Origin: DASVUS01 sp036388675
GTDB taxonomy: Bacteria > Armatimonadota > Abditibacteriia > Abditibacteriales > Abditibacteriaceae
Assembly (NCBI GenBank): GCA_036388675.1
Contig: DASVRI010000035.1
Coordinates: 62,001 to 126,000 of the forward strand
Direction of reading: 5' to 3'
DNA: 64,000 nucleotides
Numbering within the stretch: position 1 is the stretch's first letter; each line of letters opens with the position of its first letter. The notes below the pieces were generated by a model. The model was not told where the DNA came from and made no database searches. It was given only the letters and a program-made list of their open reading frames with translations. The position numbers and the translations under genes were made by a program. Below are positions 1 to 8,519 of the stretch, piece by piece.

Positions 1-589
1 GCCGCAGGGAGCTGTGGTTCCCGTCACGATGGACGAAACGGTTTCTTCGGCCAATGCGCGCGTTGGACAAACCTTCAACGCAACAGTTGTTTCGGAAAAT
101 CTGGGCGATTCTGAGTTTCCACCGGGCACCAAAATCCGCGGCGTCGTAACCCAGGTCTCACCCCGCACCGAAGAGAACCCCGGCATTCTGGAGTTGGACT
201 TCCGCAGTGTCGTGCTGCCCACAGGCGAACGCTACCCGGTGAATGCTGCGCTGACTTCGCTTGATAGCGACAGCGTGACAACGACACGGGGCCGCGTCAT
301 GGCGAAGACTTCCTCCAGCGACAACGGCGACCGCACCAAGGCCGTCGCGATTGGTGGCGCCGCCGGTTTTCTGATCGGCAAGCTGATAAAGCGCAACTCC
401 ATCGTGACCGCAGTGCTGGGCGCTGCCGGCGGCTACTTGTATGACCGTCAGAAGAATAAAGATCGCACTGCCGATGCGGTCATTAACCGTGGCGAAAGAA
501 TCGGAGTGCGCCTCGACCGCACCGTTTCCTACGCCGATGCCAGCGATTATTACCCGGCGCGCAGCGGTTTTGTGCAGACCTCAGATTGA
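1..589 (+). CDS. Conserved hypothetical protein with glycine-zipper segment, 5' end outside window
   Basis: The reading frame is open from the left edge. GTG at 14 is the first possible start visible, but the gene probably begins upstream. The visible part has a beta-rich region (about residues 15-85, motif GTKIRGVV and a threonine-rich stretch). A Gly/Ala-rich hydrophobic zipper follows (about 110-145, AIGGAAGFLIGKLI then VLGAAGGYLYD), and then a short polar tail. Such zippers occur in envelope-associated proteins. I cannot assign a function. A strong hairpin terminator follows the stop. Confidence 0.6.
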   Translation, partial: PQGAVVPVTMDETVSSANARVGQTFNATVVSENLGDSEFPPGTKIRGVVTQVSPRTEENPGILELDFRSVVLPTGERYPVNAALTSLDSDSVTTTRGRVMAKTSSSDNGDRTKAVAIGGAAGFLIGKLIKRNSIVTAVLGAAGGYLYDRQKNKDRTADAVINRGERIGVRLDRTVSYADASDYYPARSGFVQTSD

Positions 590-646
590 AACGTGTCGGG
601 ACACACTTTTAATCTGTAAGAGCTCGATCCGAGTACTCGAATCTAT

Positions 647-690
647 GAAAAAGACCAGACAGTTGCATGTGCAACTGTCTGGTCTTTTTC
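647..690 (+). terminator. Rho-independent terminator with 20-bp stem
   Basis: Perfect inverted repeat: the arm at 647-666 begins GAAAAAGACCAGAC, the loop is ATGT (667-670), and the arm at 671-690 ends GTCTGGTCTTTTTC. A run of T closes the stem, and on the other strand the A-run gives the same, so it could work in both directions. It lies 57 bp after the stop of the first gene and upstream of the end of the convergent histidine kinase gene. Confidence 0.85.
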
Positions 691-706
691 ATGCCGACGC
701 TTCAAG

Positions 707-775
707 TTAGAGCATGTTTCAATGGCGTTGTCCTGTTTGTAGAGGCGCATAGCGCGCCTCTATGCTGCGGCAACC
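707..775. repeat. Dispersed intergenic repeat, copy A
   Basis: Begins TTAGAGCATGTTTC, contains a hairpin (AGAGGCGC, loop, GCGCCTCT, about 740-762) and ends TGCTGCGGCAACCA. Copy B at 40535-40641 shares the start (TTAGAGCAYGTTTC), the GTAGRGGC block and the end (CTGCGGCAACCA). The rest of the gap (776-933) shows no gene. Confidence 0.6.
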
Positions 776-933
776 AGCCGCAAGCGGCAGCGTGGGCTTG
801 TTTAGGCTGATACAGCCCGCGCCGGCGCTTGCGATGGGTGAGAAGTAAGCCCGCACGTTGGTGCTTGCGGTGGTGAATAGCAGAGGTCGCTTGTTACATT
901 TACGTGTTACAACTGTCGTTCAAAAAAGGCGAT

Positions 934-3867
934 TCAATGCCGCTCGACGACGCGTTCCAACACATCGATCACTTCATCCGATATGGCCGGTTTGGAAAGA
1001 TAAGCATCGAATCCACTGGACAGCGCGTGATCCCTGTCGTGCTTACTCGCGAAGGCTGTGAAGGCGACAATTGGGACTCGCTCGAACTGTGGACGTTGGC
1101 GCAAATTAACTAGAAAATCGTAACCATCCATGACGGGCATGCCGATGTCGCAGACGATGGCATCTGGGATTTCAGTCTCAGTTAAGTCGAGTGCTTCCTG
1201 CGCCGAGCCGGCCCCGAGCACCGTTGCACCTTCGAGGCGCAGGGTGGCCATGAGCATCTCGCGCCCGTCCGCCTCGTCATCAATGACCAGCACTTTGGCG
1301 CCTGGTAAACGATGCTGCATATACAGCGTTTGCGGTGGCCCGGCAGTCGGTGCGGATTGTGGAAACCCCTTGGCGACTGTTTTCGCCGCACTCTGAGTAC
1401 TCGCCACCACCTCGGGCCGCGCTCTGCGAGTGGGTGTTGTATCTGCGGATGCCGCTTCGCTCTGAGAAGGGTCATCGTGGCCGCGCGCCGGTAGTCGCAA
1501 CCGGAATGTCGTGCCCTGATCCTCACCCGCAGAGTGCACGGTGATGGTGCCTCCATGCAACTCAACCAGGTGCTTCACAATAGCCAGGCCGAGCCCCAGG
1601 CCGCCAGCCGAGCGAGTCAGGTGATCGCTGCCCTGACGGAAGCGGTCGAACACATGAGGCAGAAAATCTTCTGTGACGCCCTGACCCGAATCGGCGACGG
1701 CAATCTCCGTTTCCCCGGCAATGCGCCGCAGCGTGACTACCACACGGCCATCCTGCGGGGTGAACTTAACGGCATTTGAGAGCAGGTTCCAGATGACCTG
1801 CCGCAAGCGCGCTTCGTCGCCAAGAATGGGTGGGATGTGGTCGAGTTCATCGTATTTCAGCTCAATACCTTTCGCACGGGCAGAAAGGTTGACCGTTTCC
1901 ATAGCGTCGCGAATGGTCTGTGCCAGGTCAACTTTTCCGACCTGAAGGCTCAGCTTGCCGGTGATGATGCGCGACACATCGAGTAAGTCTTCAATCAGGC
2001 GCAACTGCGCGCGCGCATTGCGTTCAATCGAGCGCGCTCCTTCCACACGATCCTCTTCCTTGAGTACTCCACGCGCGATGAGATCGGCATAACCGATAAT
2101 GGGAACCAGAGGCGTGCGCATTTCATGTGACAGGATGGCCAGGAACTCGTCTTTCAAGCGATTTGCCTCTGTGAGGCGCTCCTGCTCAATTTCCAGTTGT
2201 TGGCGCGCGCTGTGCAATTCGGCGAAGCTTTGTTGCAGAGTACCCGCCATCACCTGAAAGTTCGTGATGAGGGTTTCGATTTCCAGCATCGGGTTACGCG
2301 GCTGCAGAAAGGTCAGGGCCGCCTCGCCACGGGACACGCGCGCAGGCAGGCCAGTCGTCTCCTGCGCCAGACGCGAAAGAGGCAGTGTGAGCGCGCGGCT
2401 TAGTATGCTGGCCAGGAGCAGCGTAGCCACGAGCAGAATCAACACCAGCAGCAGGTTGCCGTAGAAAGCCGTGTTCAAGGCATTATGACGTTGCGCTAAA
2501 GGTGCCTGAAGCACCAGAGTCCAGGGTGTGCCGCGAATCGGCGTCTCACGCACAAAGATCGAATTCTTCCAGCGTTCCACAGCCGGTCGAGAAGTGGGCG
2601 GCAACCAGTGGTAAATGCCGTTGTCAAAACGGCGAATCGTGCCCGGTGCCCGGTTTGGAAGGAGCGTGACTTCTGTTGCCTGCGGGCCGCCAATAGCCTG
2701 CGGGCCAATGCTTGTAACAAAACGCCTTGCTGCATCGATCACCGAGGCCGACATGGTTTCGCTGGGCAGCCCGGCGCTCATCAACTGGTTGACGTAACTG
2801 AGATCGAGCGCCGCAACCACCACGCCGCGAATTGGAGCCTTGCCCGGCATTACGGCTCGCGACCGGGTTGGCACACTCATTATGGCCAGTGGCTGTTCCG
2901 CGTCCCAATGCGCGGTCATGTCGTCGCGCACTGTGCTGCGCAGCGATTGCGCGGCTTGCTGCTCCAAGACGGGGCGCAAACGAGTACTCAGCGCGCCGTC
3001 GGCAACATAAAAAGTGCTCACTTTGTTGTCGGTGGTGCGCACGAGTATGGCGGCAAAGTCGGGGAATGCACGTGCCAGCAATGTCGTGTTGCGCGCAAGA
3101 TCAGGCGACAGCCCGGTTGCACCCCCGGATGACCCCCCGGATGCACCCGACGCAAGACTTGCAATCGAGCGCACAATGTCGAAGCGCCGCCGTCGCCATA
3201 CCTGGAAGATGCCGTCCGTTTGCTCCGACTGGGAAATCAGGTCGTTCTGAATATCCCATTCTACGCTGTGCAACGTTTCCTGACTATCGGTAAACAACAG
3301 TAGCAGAGTCGGAAACAACACGCAGCCAACGCAGATATTGAACACGGCCTGATTGATGGGCACCAATGGTTGGCGGTATGTGTGTCCGGGCCAGGTGCGC
3401 AGCGGAGTGTGCGTAACAATCAGGCTGGCGATTAAAGCATTGAAGATGCCGTTGACCGCATCTTTGAGCATTATCAACCACGTTTGTGTGCTTTCGGTAT
3501 GCAGCACCTGAAAATAGAAAATCCACACCAAGGGCATGCCGATGAGAAGCCAGAACATGCCATCCAGCAGCAGCATGTTTGGTGTGCGACGCATCGCCAG
3601 CCCAATAAACAGCGCCTCAACGGTAAAGATCAGCAGCGCGTAGGGATGATGCCACAGATGGAGCGTGTAGAGGCTGGACACAACGGCTGCAGCCACGCCC
3701 CAACGAATGCCGTAGCAGTAAACGACGACCAGCACTGCAACGCTGCCGAATAAAAAATCGAGGCCGAAGACGAGCGGGAAGCGAACGTAGTTGCCGGCAA
3801 TGGCCGCTGCCAACAGCAAGAGCAGCAGCGCGCGCGAACGGCCAGTCGTCAACGAAGAGTCAATCAT
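934..3867 (-). CDS. Membrane-bound hybrid sensor histidine kinase/response regulator
   Basis: About 977 residues. The N-terminus has about five membrane helices, followed by an extracytoplasmic stretch (about 190-440) and another helix leading into a HAMP-like linker. The kinase core has the H-box LSHEMRTP with His581, the N-box WNLLSNAVKFTP and the G boxes ADSGQG and GGLGLGLAI. The C-terminal receiver domain has acidic IDDE, the phosphoacceptor in CDIGMPVMDGYD (Asp907) and a C-terminal KP. This architecture autophosphorylates and passes phosphate to its own receiver, and perhaps on to a phosphotransfer protein. The signal is unknown. The frame is open upstream to a GTG at 3999, but the extra Cys-rich residues look spurious, so ATG 3867 is preferred. 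No cognate regulator is adjacent. Confidence 0.9.
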   Translation of the reverse strand: MIDSSLTTGRSRALLLLLLAAAIAGNYVRFPLVFGLDFLFGSVAVLVVVYCYGIRWGVAAAVVSSLYTLHLWHHPYALLIFTVEALFIGLAMRRTPNMLLLDGMFWLLIGMPLVWIFYFQVLHTESTQTWLIMLKDAVNGIFNALIASLIVTHTPLRTWPGHTYRQPLVPINQAVFNICVGCVLFPTLLLLFTDSQETLHSVEWDIQNDLISQSEQTDGIFQVWRRRRFDIVRSIASLASGASGGSSGGATGLSPDLARNTTLLARAFPDFAAILVRTTDNKVSTFYVADGALSTRLRPVLEQQAAQSLRSTVRDDMTAHWDAEQPLAIMSVPTRSRAVMPGKAPIRGVVVAALDLSYVNQLMSAGLPSETMSASVIDAARRFVTSIGPQAIGGPQATEVTLLPNRAPGTIRRFDNGIYHWLPPTSRPAVERWKNSIFVRETPIRGTPWTLVLQAPLAQRHNALNTAFYGNLLLVLILLVATLLLASILSRALTLPLSRLAQETTGLPARVSRGEAALTFLQPRNPMLEIETLITNFQVMAGTLQQSFAELHSARQQLEIEQERLTEANRLKDEFLAILSHEMRTPLVPIIGYADLIARGVLKEEDRVEGARSIERNARAQLRLIEDLLDVSRIITGKLSLQVGKVDLAQTIRDAMETVNLSARAKGIELKYDELDHIPPILGDEARLRQVIWNLLSNAVKFTPQDGRVVVTLRRIAGETEIAVADSGQGVTEDFLPHVFDRFRQGSDHLTRSAGGLGLGLAIVKHLVELHGGTITVHSAGEDQGTTFRLRLPARGHDDPSQSEAASADTTPTRRARPEVVASTQSAAKTVAKGFPQSAPTAGPPQTLYMQHRLPGAKVLVIDDEADGREMLMATLRLEGATVLGAGSAQEALDLTETEIPDAIVCDIGMPVMDGYDFLVNLRQRPQFERVPIVAFTAFASKHDRDHALSSGFDAYLSKPAISDEVIDVLERVVERH

Positions 3868-4023
3868 TAACGTGTTGCAAAAACCGCACTGAGAACAAGA
3901 GTTTCTCCGTATCAACGCATCGACAACCTGGCTCGCCGCACCAGAAGGGTATCGAGTACTCAGACGATCTTTATGAAATTGTTTCAGGCCACTGCGCACC
4001 CGGCAACGGATGCATAATCACTC

Positions 4024-4689
4024 TTATGCAACGATCTTGCGACAAACAGTGAGTCCATCGGCCAGGGGCAGCAGAACACTTTCCACGCGCGGGTCTTTAG
4101 CCAGCTTGCGATTCAGTGCGTCGATGGCGATGTCGTCCGGGTGCGTCAGGTTTGGTTCCGCTACCCGGCCATTGCGCAGCGTGTTATCAAAAAGAATGAG
4201 CGCGTTTGGTTTCAAAAGAGGTAGCAGCAACTCGTAATAGCGGTCGTAGCCCGACTTATCGGCATCAATAAAAGCAAAGTCGATCGGCGCGTCGCTTTTC
4301 CAATCGGTCAGCGTCTGTGCGGCATCGCCCAGGTGCAACTCGATTTTGTTTTGCAGCCCGTAGCGCCCCCAGTACTCGCGCGCGATTTGTGTCCATTCAT
4401 CGCTGCGGTCGAAGCAGTGCAATTTGCCGTCGGCAGGCAGGCCGCGCGCGATGCAAGCCGCACTATATCCGGTGAACGTGCCCACTTCAACGGCGTTGCG
4501 CGCGCCGGTCGCCGCCACCAGAATGCTCAAGAGCGTGCCTTGCTCCGGCGAAATCAGCATTTCACTGACGCCGCCCAGTTGCTGCGTACGCGCTCGGTGT
4601 TCCTGTAGCACAGCGTCTTCGGCGTGACTGTGGCGCTGCACCACATATTCGGCTAATGCCGGGGTAATCGGCGTGATTTTTATTCGCAT
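4024..4689 (-). CDS. Class I SAM-dependent O-methyltransferase (CCoAMT-like)
   Basis: 221 residues. The SAM-binding glycine loop is in AVEVGTFTGYSAACIARGLP. A second acidic motif, LHCFDRSDEWTQIA, contacts the SAM ribose, and FIDADKSGY supplies the catalytic and metal-binding aspartates typical of the caffeoyl-CoA/catechol O-methyltransferase type. The C-terminal segment ILFDNTLRNGRV is also typical. A longer frame runs to 4824, but family homology starts near the chosen ATG, and a GGAG lies 11 bases upstream of it. The acceptor substrate cannot be told; in bacteria these enzymes methylate small catechol-like compounds. Transcribed in the same direction as the kinase, divergent from the oxidoreductase at 4893. 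Confidence 0.88.
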   Translation of the reverse strand: MRIKITPITPALAEYVVQRHSHAEDAVLQEHRARTQQLGGVSEMLISPEQGTLLSILVAATGARNAVEVGTFTGYSAACIARGLPADGKLHCFDRSDEWTQIAREYWGRYGLQNKIELHLGDAAQTLTDWKSDAPIDFAFIDADKSGYDRYYELLLPLLKPNALILFDNTLRNGRVAEPNLTHPDDIAIDALNRKLAKDPRVESVLLPLADGLTVCRKIVA

Positions 4690-4892
4690 ATTCGGCGCCA
4701 CTCCAAAGTTGTTGAGCATGTTCAATTGTAGCAACTGGTGTTCCAGTGCTGCGGTGCAGATGCTGTGATGCAGAATGGCGCAGATTCTCCACAGCAAACT
4801 TGCCACTGTATCGCATCTTGCCACTGTAATGCATACGGCAGCCGCGCCAAATTGCTAAAATAGCCAGCGAGCACCCATCCAAGGAGACAATC

Positions 4893-5876
4893 GTGCCAGT
4901 TCGTGTTGGTTTCATCGGCGCCGGTGGCATTGCCGGAGCGCACTTTGATACATTGTCGCAAGTTTCGGACGCACATCTGGTGGCATTTTGCGATGTCGCG
5001 ACCGAGCGGGCCGAAGCCGCTGCGCGCCGCTTTGAAGGCAAAGCCTACACCGATGTGCGCAAAATGTTGGAAACCGAAACTCTGGACGCCGTTTACGTTT
5101 GCCTGCCGCCGCACGCCCACAAGAACGCCGAGATTCTGGTGGCACAAAAAGGCTGCGCGCTTTTCGTGGAGAAGCCACTGGCCAACAACATGAGAACGGC
5201 GGAGAAAATTGCCGTCGCAGTGCAAGACGCAAAAATTCTCACTTCAGTGGGCTACCACTTTCGCTATTTCGATGCGACGGAGCGCCTGCGCCGCATGTTA
5301 AACGTGAAAGGCACGCCCGAAGTTGCCATGACAAATGGTTACTGGCTGGGCGGTTTTCCCGGCGTGTCGTGGTGGCGCCGCCTCGACCAGAGCGGTGGAC
5401 AATTGGTCGAGCAATGCACGCACATCGTTGACCTGGCGCGTTATCTGGTGGGCGATATTCGACGCGTTTACTGCCGCGCCGCGCAACGCGCCATGCACAA
5501 TTTATACGAAGACTCAACGGTGCCCGATGTCACGGCGCTCACTGTCGAGTACTCGAACGGTGCTATCGGCAACTTCCAGACGGCGGCGTTGCTGGGTAGC
5601 GTCGGCCAGACCGGGCTCGATCTCATGGCGCACAACACTTTCTATGAGTTGCGCGGCAACACGTTGACAGTGCGCGGGCAGGGCAGCGAAACGCATACTT
5701 ACGGTCACAGCAACAACGCTTACCTGGAAGAAGACCGCGCCTTAATCAAAGCGGTAAAAACCGGCAAGCGCGCCGGAATCCGCAGCACTTATGCCGACGC
5801 GCTCAAATCACTGGAAGTAACGCTGGCCGCGAATCAGTCGGCCAAGAGCGGCAAGCCGGTGACGCTTTCCTCTTAG
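4893..5876 (+). CDS. Gfo/Idh/MocA-family NAD(P)-dependent oxidoreductase
   Basis: 327 residues starting at GTG, with AAGGAGA a few bases upstream. The N-terminal Rossmann fold shows GFIGAGGIAGAHFD. The family signature VEKPLANN carries the conserved Lys of the EKP motif. The C-terminal alpha/beta domain includes the QCTHIVDLARYLVG stretch with the catalytic-type His. The family oxidises sugars, inositols or related polyols; the substrate is not clear. Followed 56 bp later by a class II aldolase, which fits a small carbohydrate catabolism set. An extended -10-like TGCTAAAAT lies at 4853-4861. Confidence 0.9.
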   Translation: MPVRVGFIGAGGIAGAHFDTLSQVSDAHLVAFCDVATERAEAAARRFEGKAYTDVRKMLETETLDAVYVCLPPHAHKNAEILVAQKGCALFVEKPLANNMRTAEKIAVAVQDAKILTSVGYHFRYFDATERLRRMLNVKGTPEVAMTNGYWLGGFPGVSWWRRLDQSGGQLVEQCTHIVDLARYLVGDIRRVYCRAAQRAMHNLYEDSTVPDVTALTVEYSNGAIGNFQTAALLGSVGQTGLDLMAHNTFYELRGNTLTVRGQGSETHTYGHSNNAYLEEDRALIKAVKTGKRAGIRSTYADALKSLEVTLAANQSAKSGKPVTLSS

Positions 5877-5932
5877 CATTTGAGATAGCACACGCGAGTA
5901 CTCGCCAAGACCAATTTTACGACGGAGCAGAT

Positions 5933-6601
5933 ATGACACAAGTTTTCGATGAAGAGTTGATGCGCCACGAGATTTGCGAGGTTGGCCGTCGCATCTGGCA
6001 GCGCGAGTATGTGGCGGGTAATGATGGTAATCTCTCGGTGCTCCTGTCGGAAAACGAAATTCTGGCAACGCCGACGGATGTTTCCAAAGGCCACCTCACG
6101 CCGGATATGCTGTGCGTCATCGACCGCGAAGGCAAGCTGCTACGCGGTCACATGAAACCATCTTCCGAGTTAAAGATGCACACGTCGCTGTATAACGCGC
6201 GTCCCGATGTGCGCGGCGTGTGTCACGCGCATCCGGTCACGGCGACGGGTTTCGCGGTTGCCGGCATGAGCCTCGACAAAGCCACGCTGCCTGAAGTCGT
6301 GATTCGTCTGGGATCGGTGCCGCTGACCAAATATGGCATGCCGGGCACCGACGAACTCACCGAGGACATCCTGAAAAACTACATTCATCAGTACAACGCG
6401 TTTTTGCTGGCCAACCACGGCGTCGTCACGGTGGGCGAGACTCTGATGCGCGCGCTGTTTCACATGGAAACGGTAGAGCACTTCGCCAAAATTTCCCTCG
6501 TGGCGCGCCAGCTTGGCAATGAAAATGAATTCCCGCCCGAACGCGTGCAGCAACTCATCGATTCACGCAGCCGCTACAATGCGCGTGTCGGCGGCCAGTG
6601 A
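5933..6601 (+). CDS. Class II aldolase/adducin family protein (L-fuculose-phosphate aldolase-like)
   Basis: 222 residues. The family cleaves phosphorylated ketoses to dihydroxyacetone phosphate and an aldehyde using zinc. Visible elements are GNDGNLSVLL near residue 30, the conserved Glu in KPSSELKMHTSLY, the zinc-ligand histidines in CHAHPVTATGF, and the third His in LLANHGVVTVGE. Length matches FucA/RhaD-type enzymes. It lies between an oxidoreductase and a ferritin-like protein, with an EutN-like shell gene two genes on. That recalls, but does not complete, the fucose/rhamnose microcompartment loci of planctomycetes. Substrate specificity is inference. Confidence 0.85.
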   Translation: MTQVFDEELMRHEICEVGRRIWQREYVAGNDGNLSVLLSENEILATPTDVSKGHLTPDMLCVIDREGKLLRGHMKPSSELKMHTSLYNARPDVRGVCHAHPVTATGFAVAGMSLDKATLPEVVIRLGSVPLTKYGMPGTDELTEDILKNYIHQYNAFLLANHGVVTVGETLMRALFHMETVEHFAKISLVARQLGNENEFPPERVQQLIDSRSRYNARVGGQ

Positions 6602-6673
6602 ACGCGTGTGAATCAGTAGACGTGTTGCCGGTGTGACAGGCAAAGGTTGCAATGTGCCAAAGGAGTACTCGTC

Positions 6674-8101
6674 ATGAATGCATCCAGTTACAAATCGTAT
6701 CGCGGCTTGCCGATGCTGGCCGGAGTGTGCTCGATGGAAGAAGCGGCGCGCCCCGGCCTGACTGTCGATGAATGCGTGACGCGGCTCAAGCGTTATCACT
6801 ACGCGTTTAAACGCCTGCACCAGATATTTACCGCGCGCATCACCGCCGAGCCAATCTACGAATTGAAGATGGGTTTTAGCCTGCACGCGCACCTGTGCAG
6901 CGAGCACGTGGCGGCGTTACGCAAGCGCGTCGGCGAGATGCGCGAGCCCCCATTGGGCCTTGAAGCCGTGCCGCATCCCGCGCTGGAAGTTTTCTTCGAC
7001 GAGGTTCTTGCTGCACCCACAACCGAAGAACTCGTGCTCGGACTATATGAAAAAGCGGTGCCCGCGCTGCAAACCGCGCTGCAACGCCACATCTCCGATA
7101 CCAACCTGCTGGTGGATCATCCCTCAGTACGCATCTGTCGTTTCGCCTTGCTGGAACTTGATGATATAACCCGTTTCGGCGTCGATACCATTCGAGTACT
7201 CGTGACGGAGGAAACGCGCCACGCGTCAGGAGCTTGGCTCACGTTGCTGGACGATTGTCTGGCTGCCGCCGGTAGCCTGGATGGTGCGGAAACTCCAGTC
7301 GAAAGGGAACTGGTGCGGCAGCATTCGGCAAAGCCTTACGTATTCGACGACGTACCGCAGCGCGATGAGCGCTTTTGCGACCCGTATAACATGGGCGTCA
7401 ATGCCGAAGCGTTTATCTACGACGAGAATTTTCCGCCTGAGCCAAAAACGCTGATGCTGTTTTACAAGCGTCTGCGCGAAATCGACGTGCCGGAAATGAT
7501 GGCCAGCATCATCACGCAAACCGATGGCAAACCGTGGGATTACTATCGCGATATGACGCGCCAGTTGTGGGACGAAGCGCGCCACGCCATGATGGGCGAA
7601 GTTGGTTTCGTCAGCATGGGTGTCGACTGGCGCAAGGTGATGATCAACTTCACCTGGTCGCTGGGCCTCAACACACAACTGCAACCGTGGGAGCGCCACG
7701 CTGTGCTCTATTTCATTGAACGCGGCCTGATGCCAAACTCGGGCAAGCGCTTCGAGTGGGAAGTCGCGGTGGCCTCGCACAATCCGCTGGCAGCAGTGTT
7801 CCAAGACTACGATTGGGCGGATGAAGTGCTCCATGCCAACATCGGGCGCGACTGGTATGTGTCCGAATTCAAAAACGTGCAGGAAGCGATTCGATACGGC
7901 GACGCTTCGTGGTCGAAAGTGCTCGTCGGCTGGAACGAATGGCGCGCGCAAGGCTTCACCGAACACCGCAACTGGTGGCCCGATATTTATCTGGATGCGT
8001 GCCGCGCCTGGGGCATCGACCCTGATCCACAAGTTCTGGCCTTCGACACCACCTACGAAAAAACGCGCGCCGACCTCAAAGTAATTTCCGCTTCCGGTTA
8101 A
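6674..8101 (+). CDS. Uncharacterised ferritin-like protein with two ExxH motifs
   Basis: 475 residues, mostly alpha-helical, no signal peptide or membrane segment. Two ExxH motifs, ETRH (about residue 180) and EARH (about residue 300, in LWDEARHAMMGE), are the kind that bind a carboxylate-bridged di-metal centre. I infer a ferritin-like domain but cannot name a reaction. ATG 6674 is chosen over 6647 because AAAGGAG lies directly upstream; that ribosome binding site is part of a GAGTACTC palindrome (6663-6670). The stop is 6 bp before the EutN-like gene, so the two are probably translated together. Confidence 0.6.
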   Translation: MNASSYKSYRGLPMLAGVCSMEEAARPGLTVDECVTRLKRYHYAFKRLHQIFTARITAEPIYELKMGFSLHAHLCSEHVAALRKRVGEMREPPLGLEAVPHPALEVFFDEVLAAPTTEELVLGLYEKAVPALQTALQRHISDTNLLVDHPSVRICRFALLELDDITRFGVDTIRVLVTEETRHASGAWLTLLDDCLAAAGSLDGAETPVERELVRQHSAKPYVFDDVPQRDERFCDPYNMGVNAEAFIYDENFPPEPKTLMLFYKRLREIDVPEMMASIITQTDGKPWDYYRDMTRQLWDEARHAMMGEVGFVSMGVDWRKVMINFTWSLGLNTQLQPWERHAVLYFIERGLMPNSGKRFEWEVAVASHNPLAAVFQDYDWADEVLHANIGRDWYVSEFKNVQEAIRYGDASWSKVLVGWNEWRAQGFTEHRNWWPDIYLDACRAWGIDPDPQVLAFDTTYEKTRADLKVISASG

Positions 8102-8107
8102 TGTGTT

Positions 8108-8368
8108 ATGCAACTCGCACGAGTACTCGAAGTACTTTCCATTTCTAGCCTACAACGGACTCTGCGTGCACGTGAGCTACGTCATGACGGCACGCCCGGC
8201 GATGCAAAATTCATAGCATGTGATTCAGTCGGAGCTTCAACTGGCGATATGGTGTTGCTGGAACGAGAGGCCGATGGGACCTGGCGTGCGATTGAGATTG
8301 TCGCGGCGATTGAAGTCGCCGCGCGGGAACCGACCGAACACGGCGCGGATCTCGGACGCATTGTGTGA
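8108..8368 (+). CDS. EutN/CcmL-like microcompartment vertex protein, divergent
   Basis: 86 residues. It starts MQLARVLEVLS, like CcmL and EutN (MQLAKVLG type). The core IACDSVGASTGDMVLLERE matches the family's V-x-D-x-VGAGxGEWVLV strand-loop. The C-terminal strand IEIVAAIEVA is where the family has the V-G-I-I/V-D segment. EutN/CcmL proteins form pentamers that cap the vertices of bacterial microcompartments. No hexameric shell (BMC-H) gene is present in this window. The loop is shorter than usual, so a non-compartment role of the fold is possible. It follows the ferritin-like gene by 6 bp. Confidence 0.6.
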   Translation: MQLARVLEVLSISSLQRTLRARELRHDGTPGDAKFIACDSVGASTGDMVLLEREADGTWRAIEIVAAIEVAAREPTEHGADLGRIV

Positions 8369-8461
8369 AGCATTGACATCGCTTCTGAGTATTGGCATCA
8401 ACTGCTTCCGCGCTGCGCCGCGGCGGTGTGACGCGGCGGTGTTTGTGCGCGTGGGCGGTCG

Positions 8462-8470
8462 TGGTAAAAT
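8462..8470 (+). promoter_or_regulatory. Extended -10 promoter element before pyruvate carboxylase
   Basis: TGGTAAAAT fits an extended -10 (TGnTAAAAT), 50 bp before the start codon. A weak -35-like TTTGTG is 17 bp upstream. The same TGnTAAAAT form precedes the oxidoreductase at 4893. Only suggestive. Confidence 0.35.
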
Positions 8471-8519
8471 TGGGATGTCCACCCAGCAAAAGCCTACATA
8501 AGCCAAAGGAACATTCATC

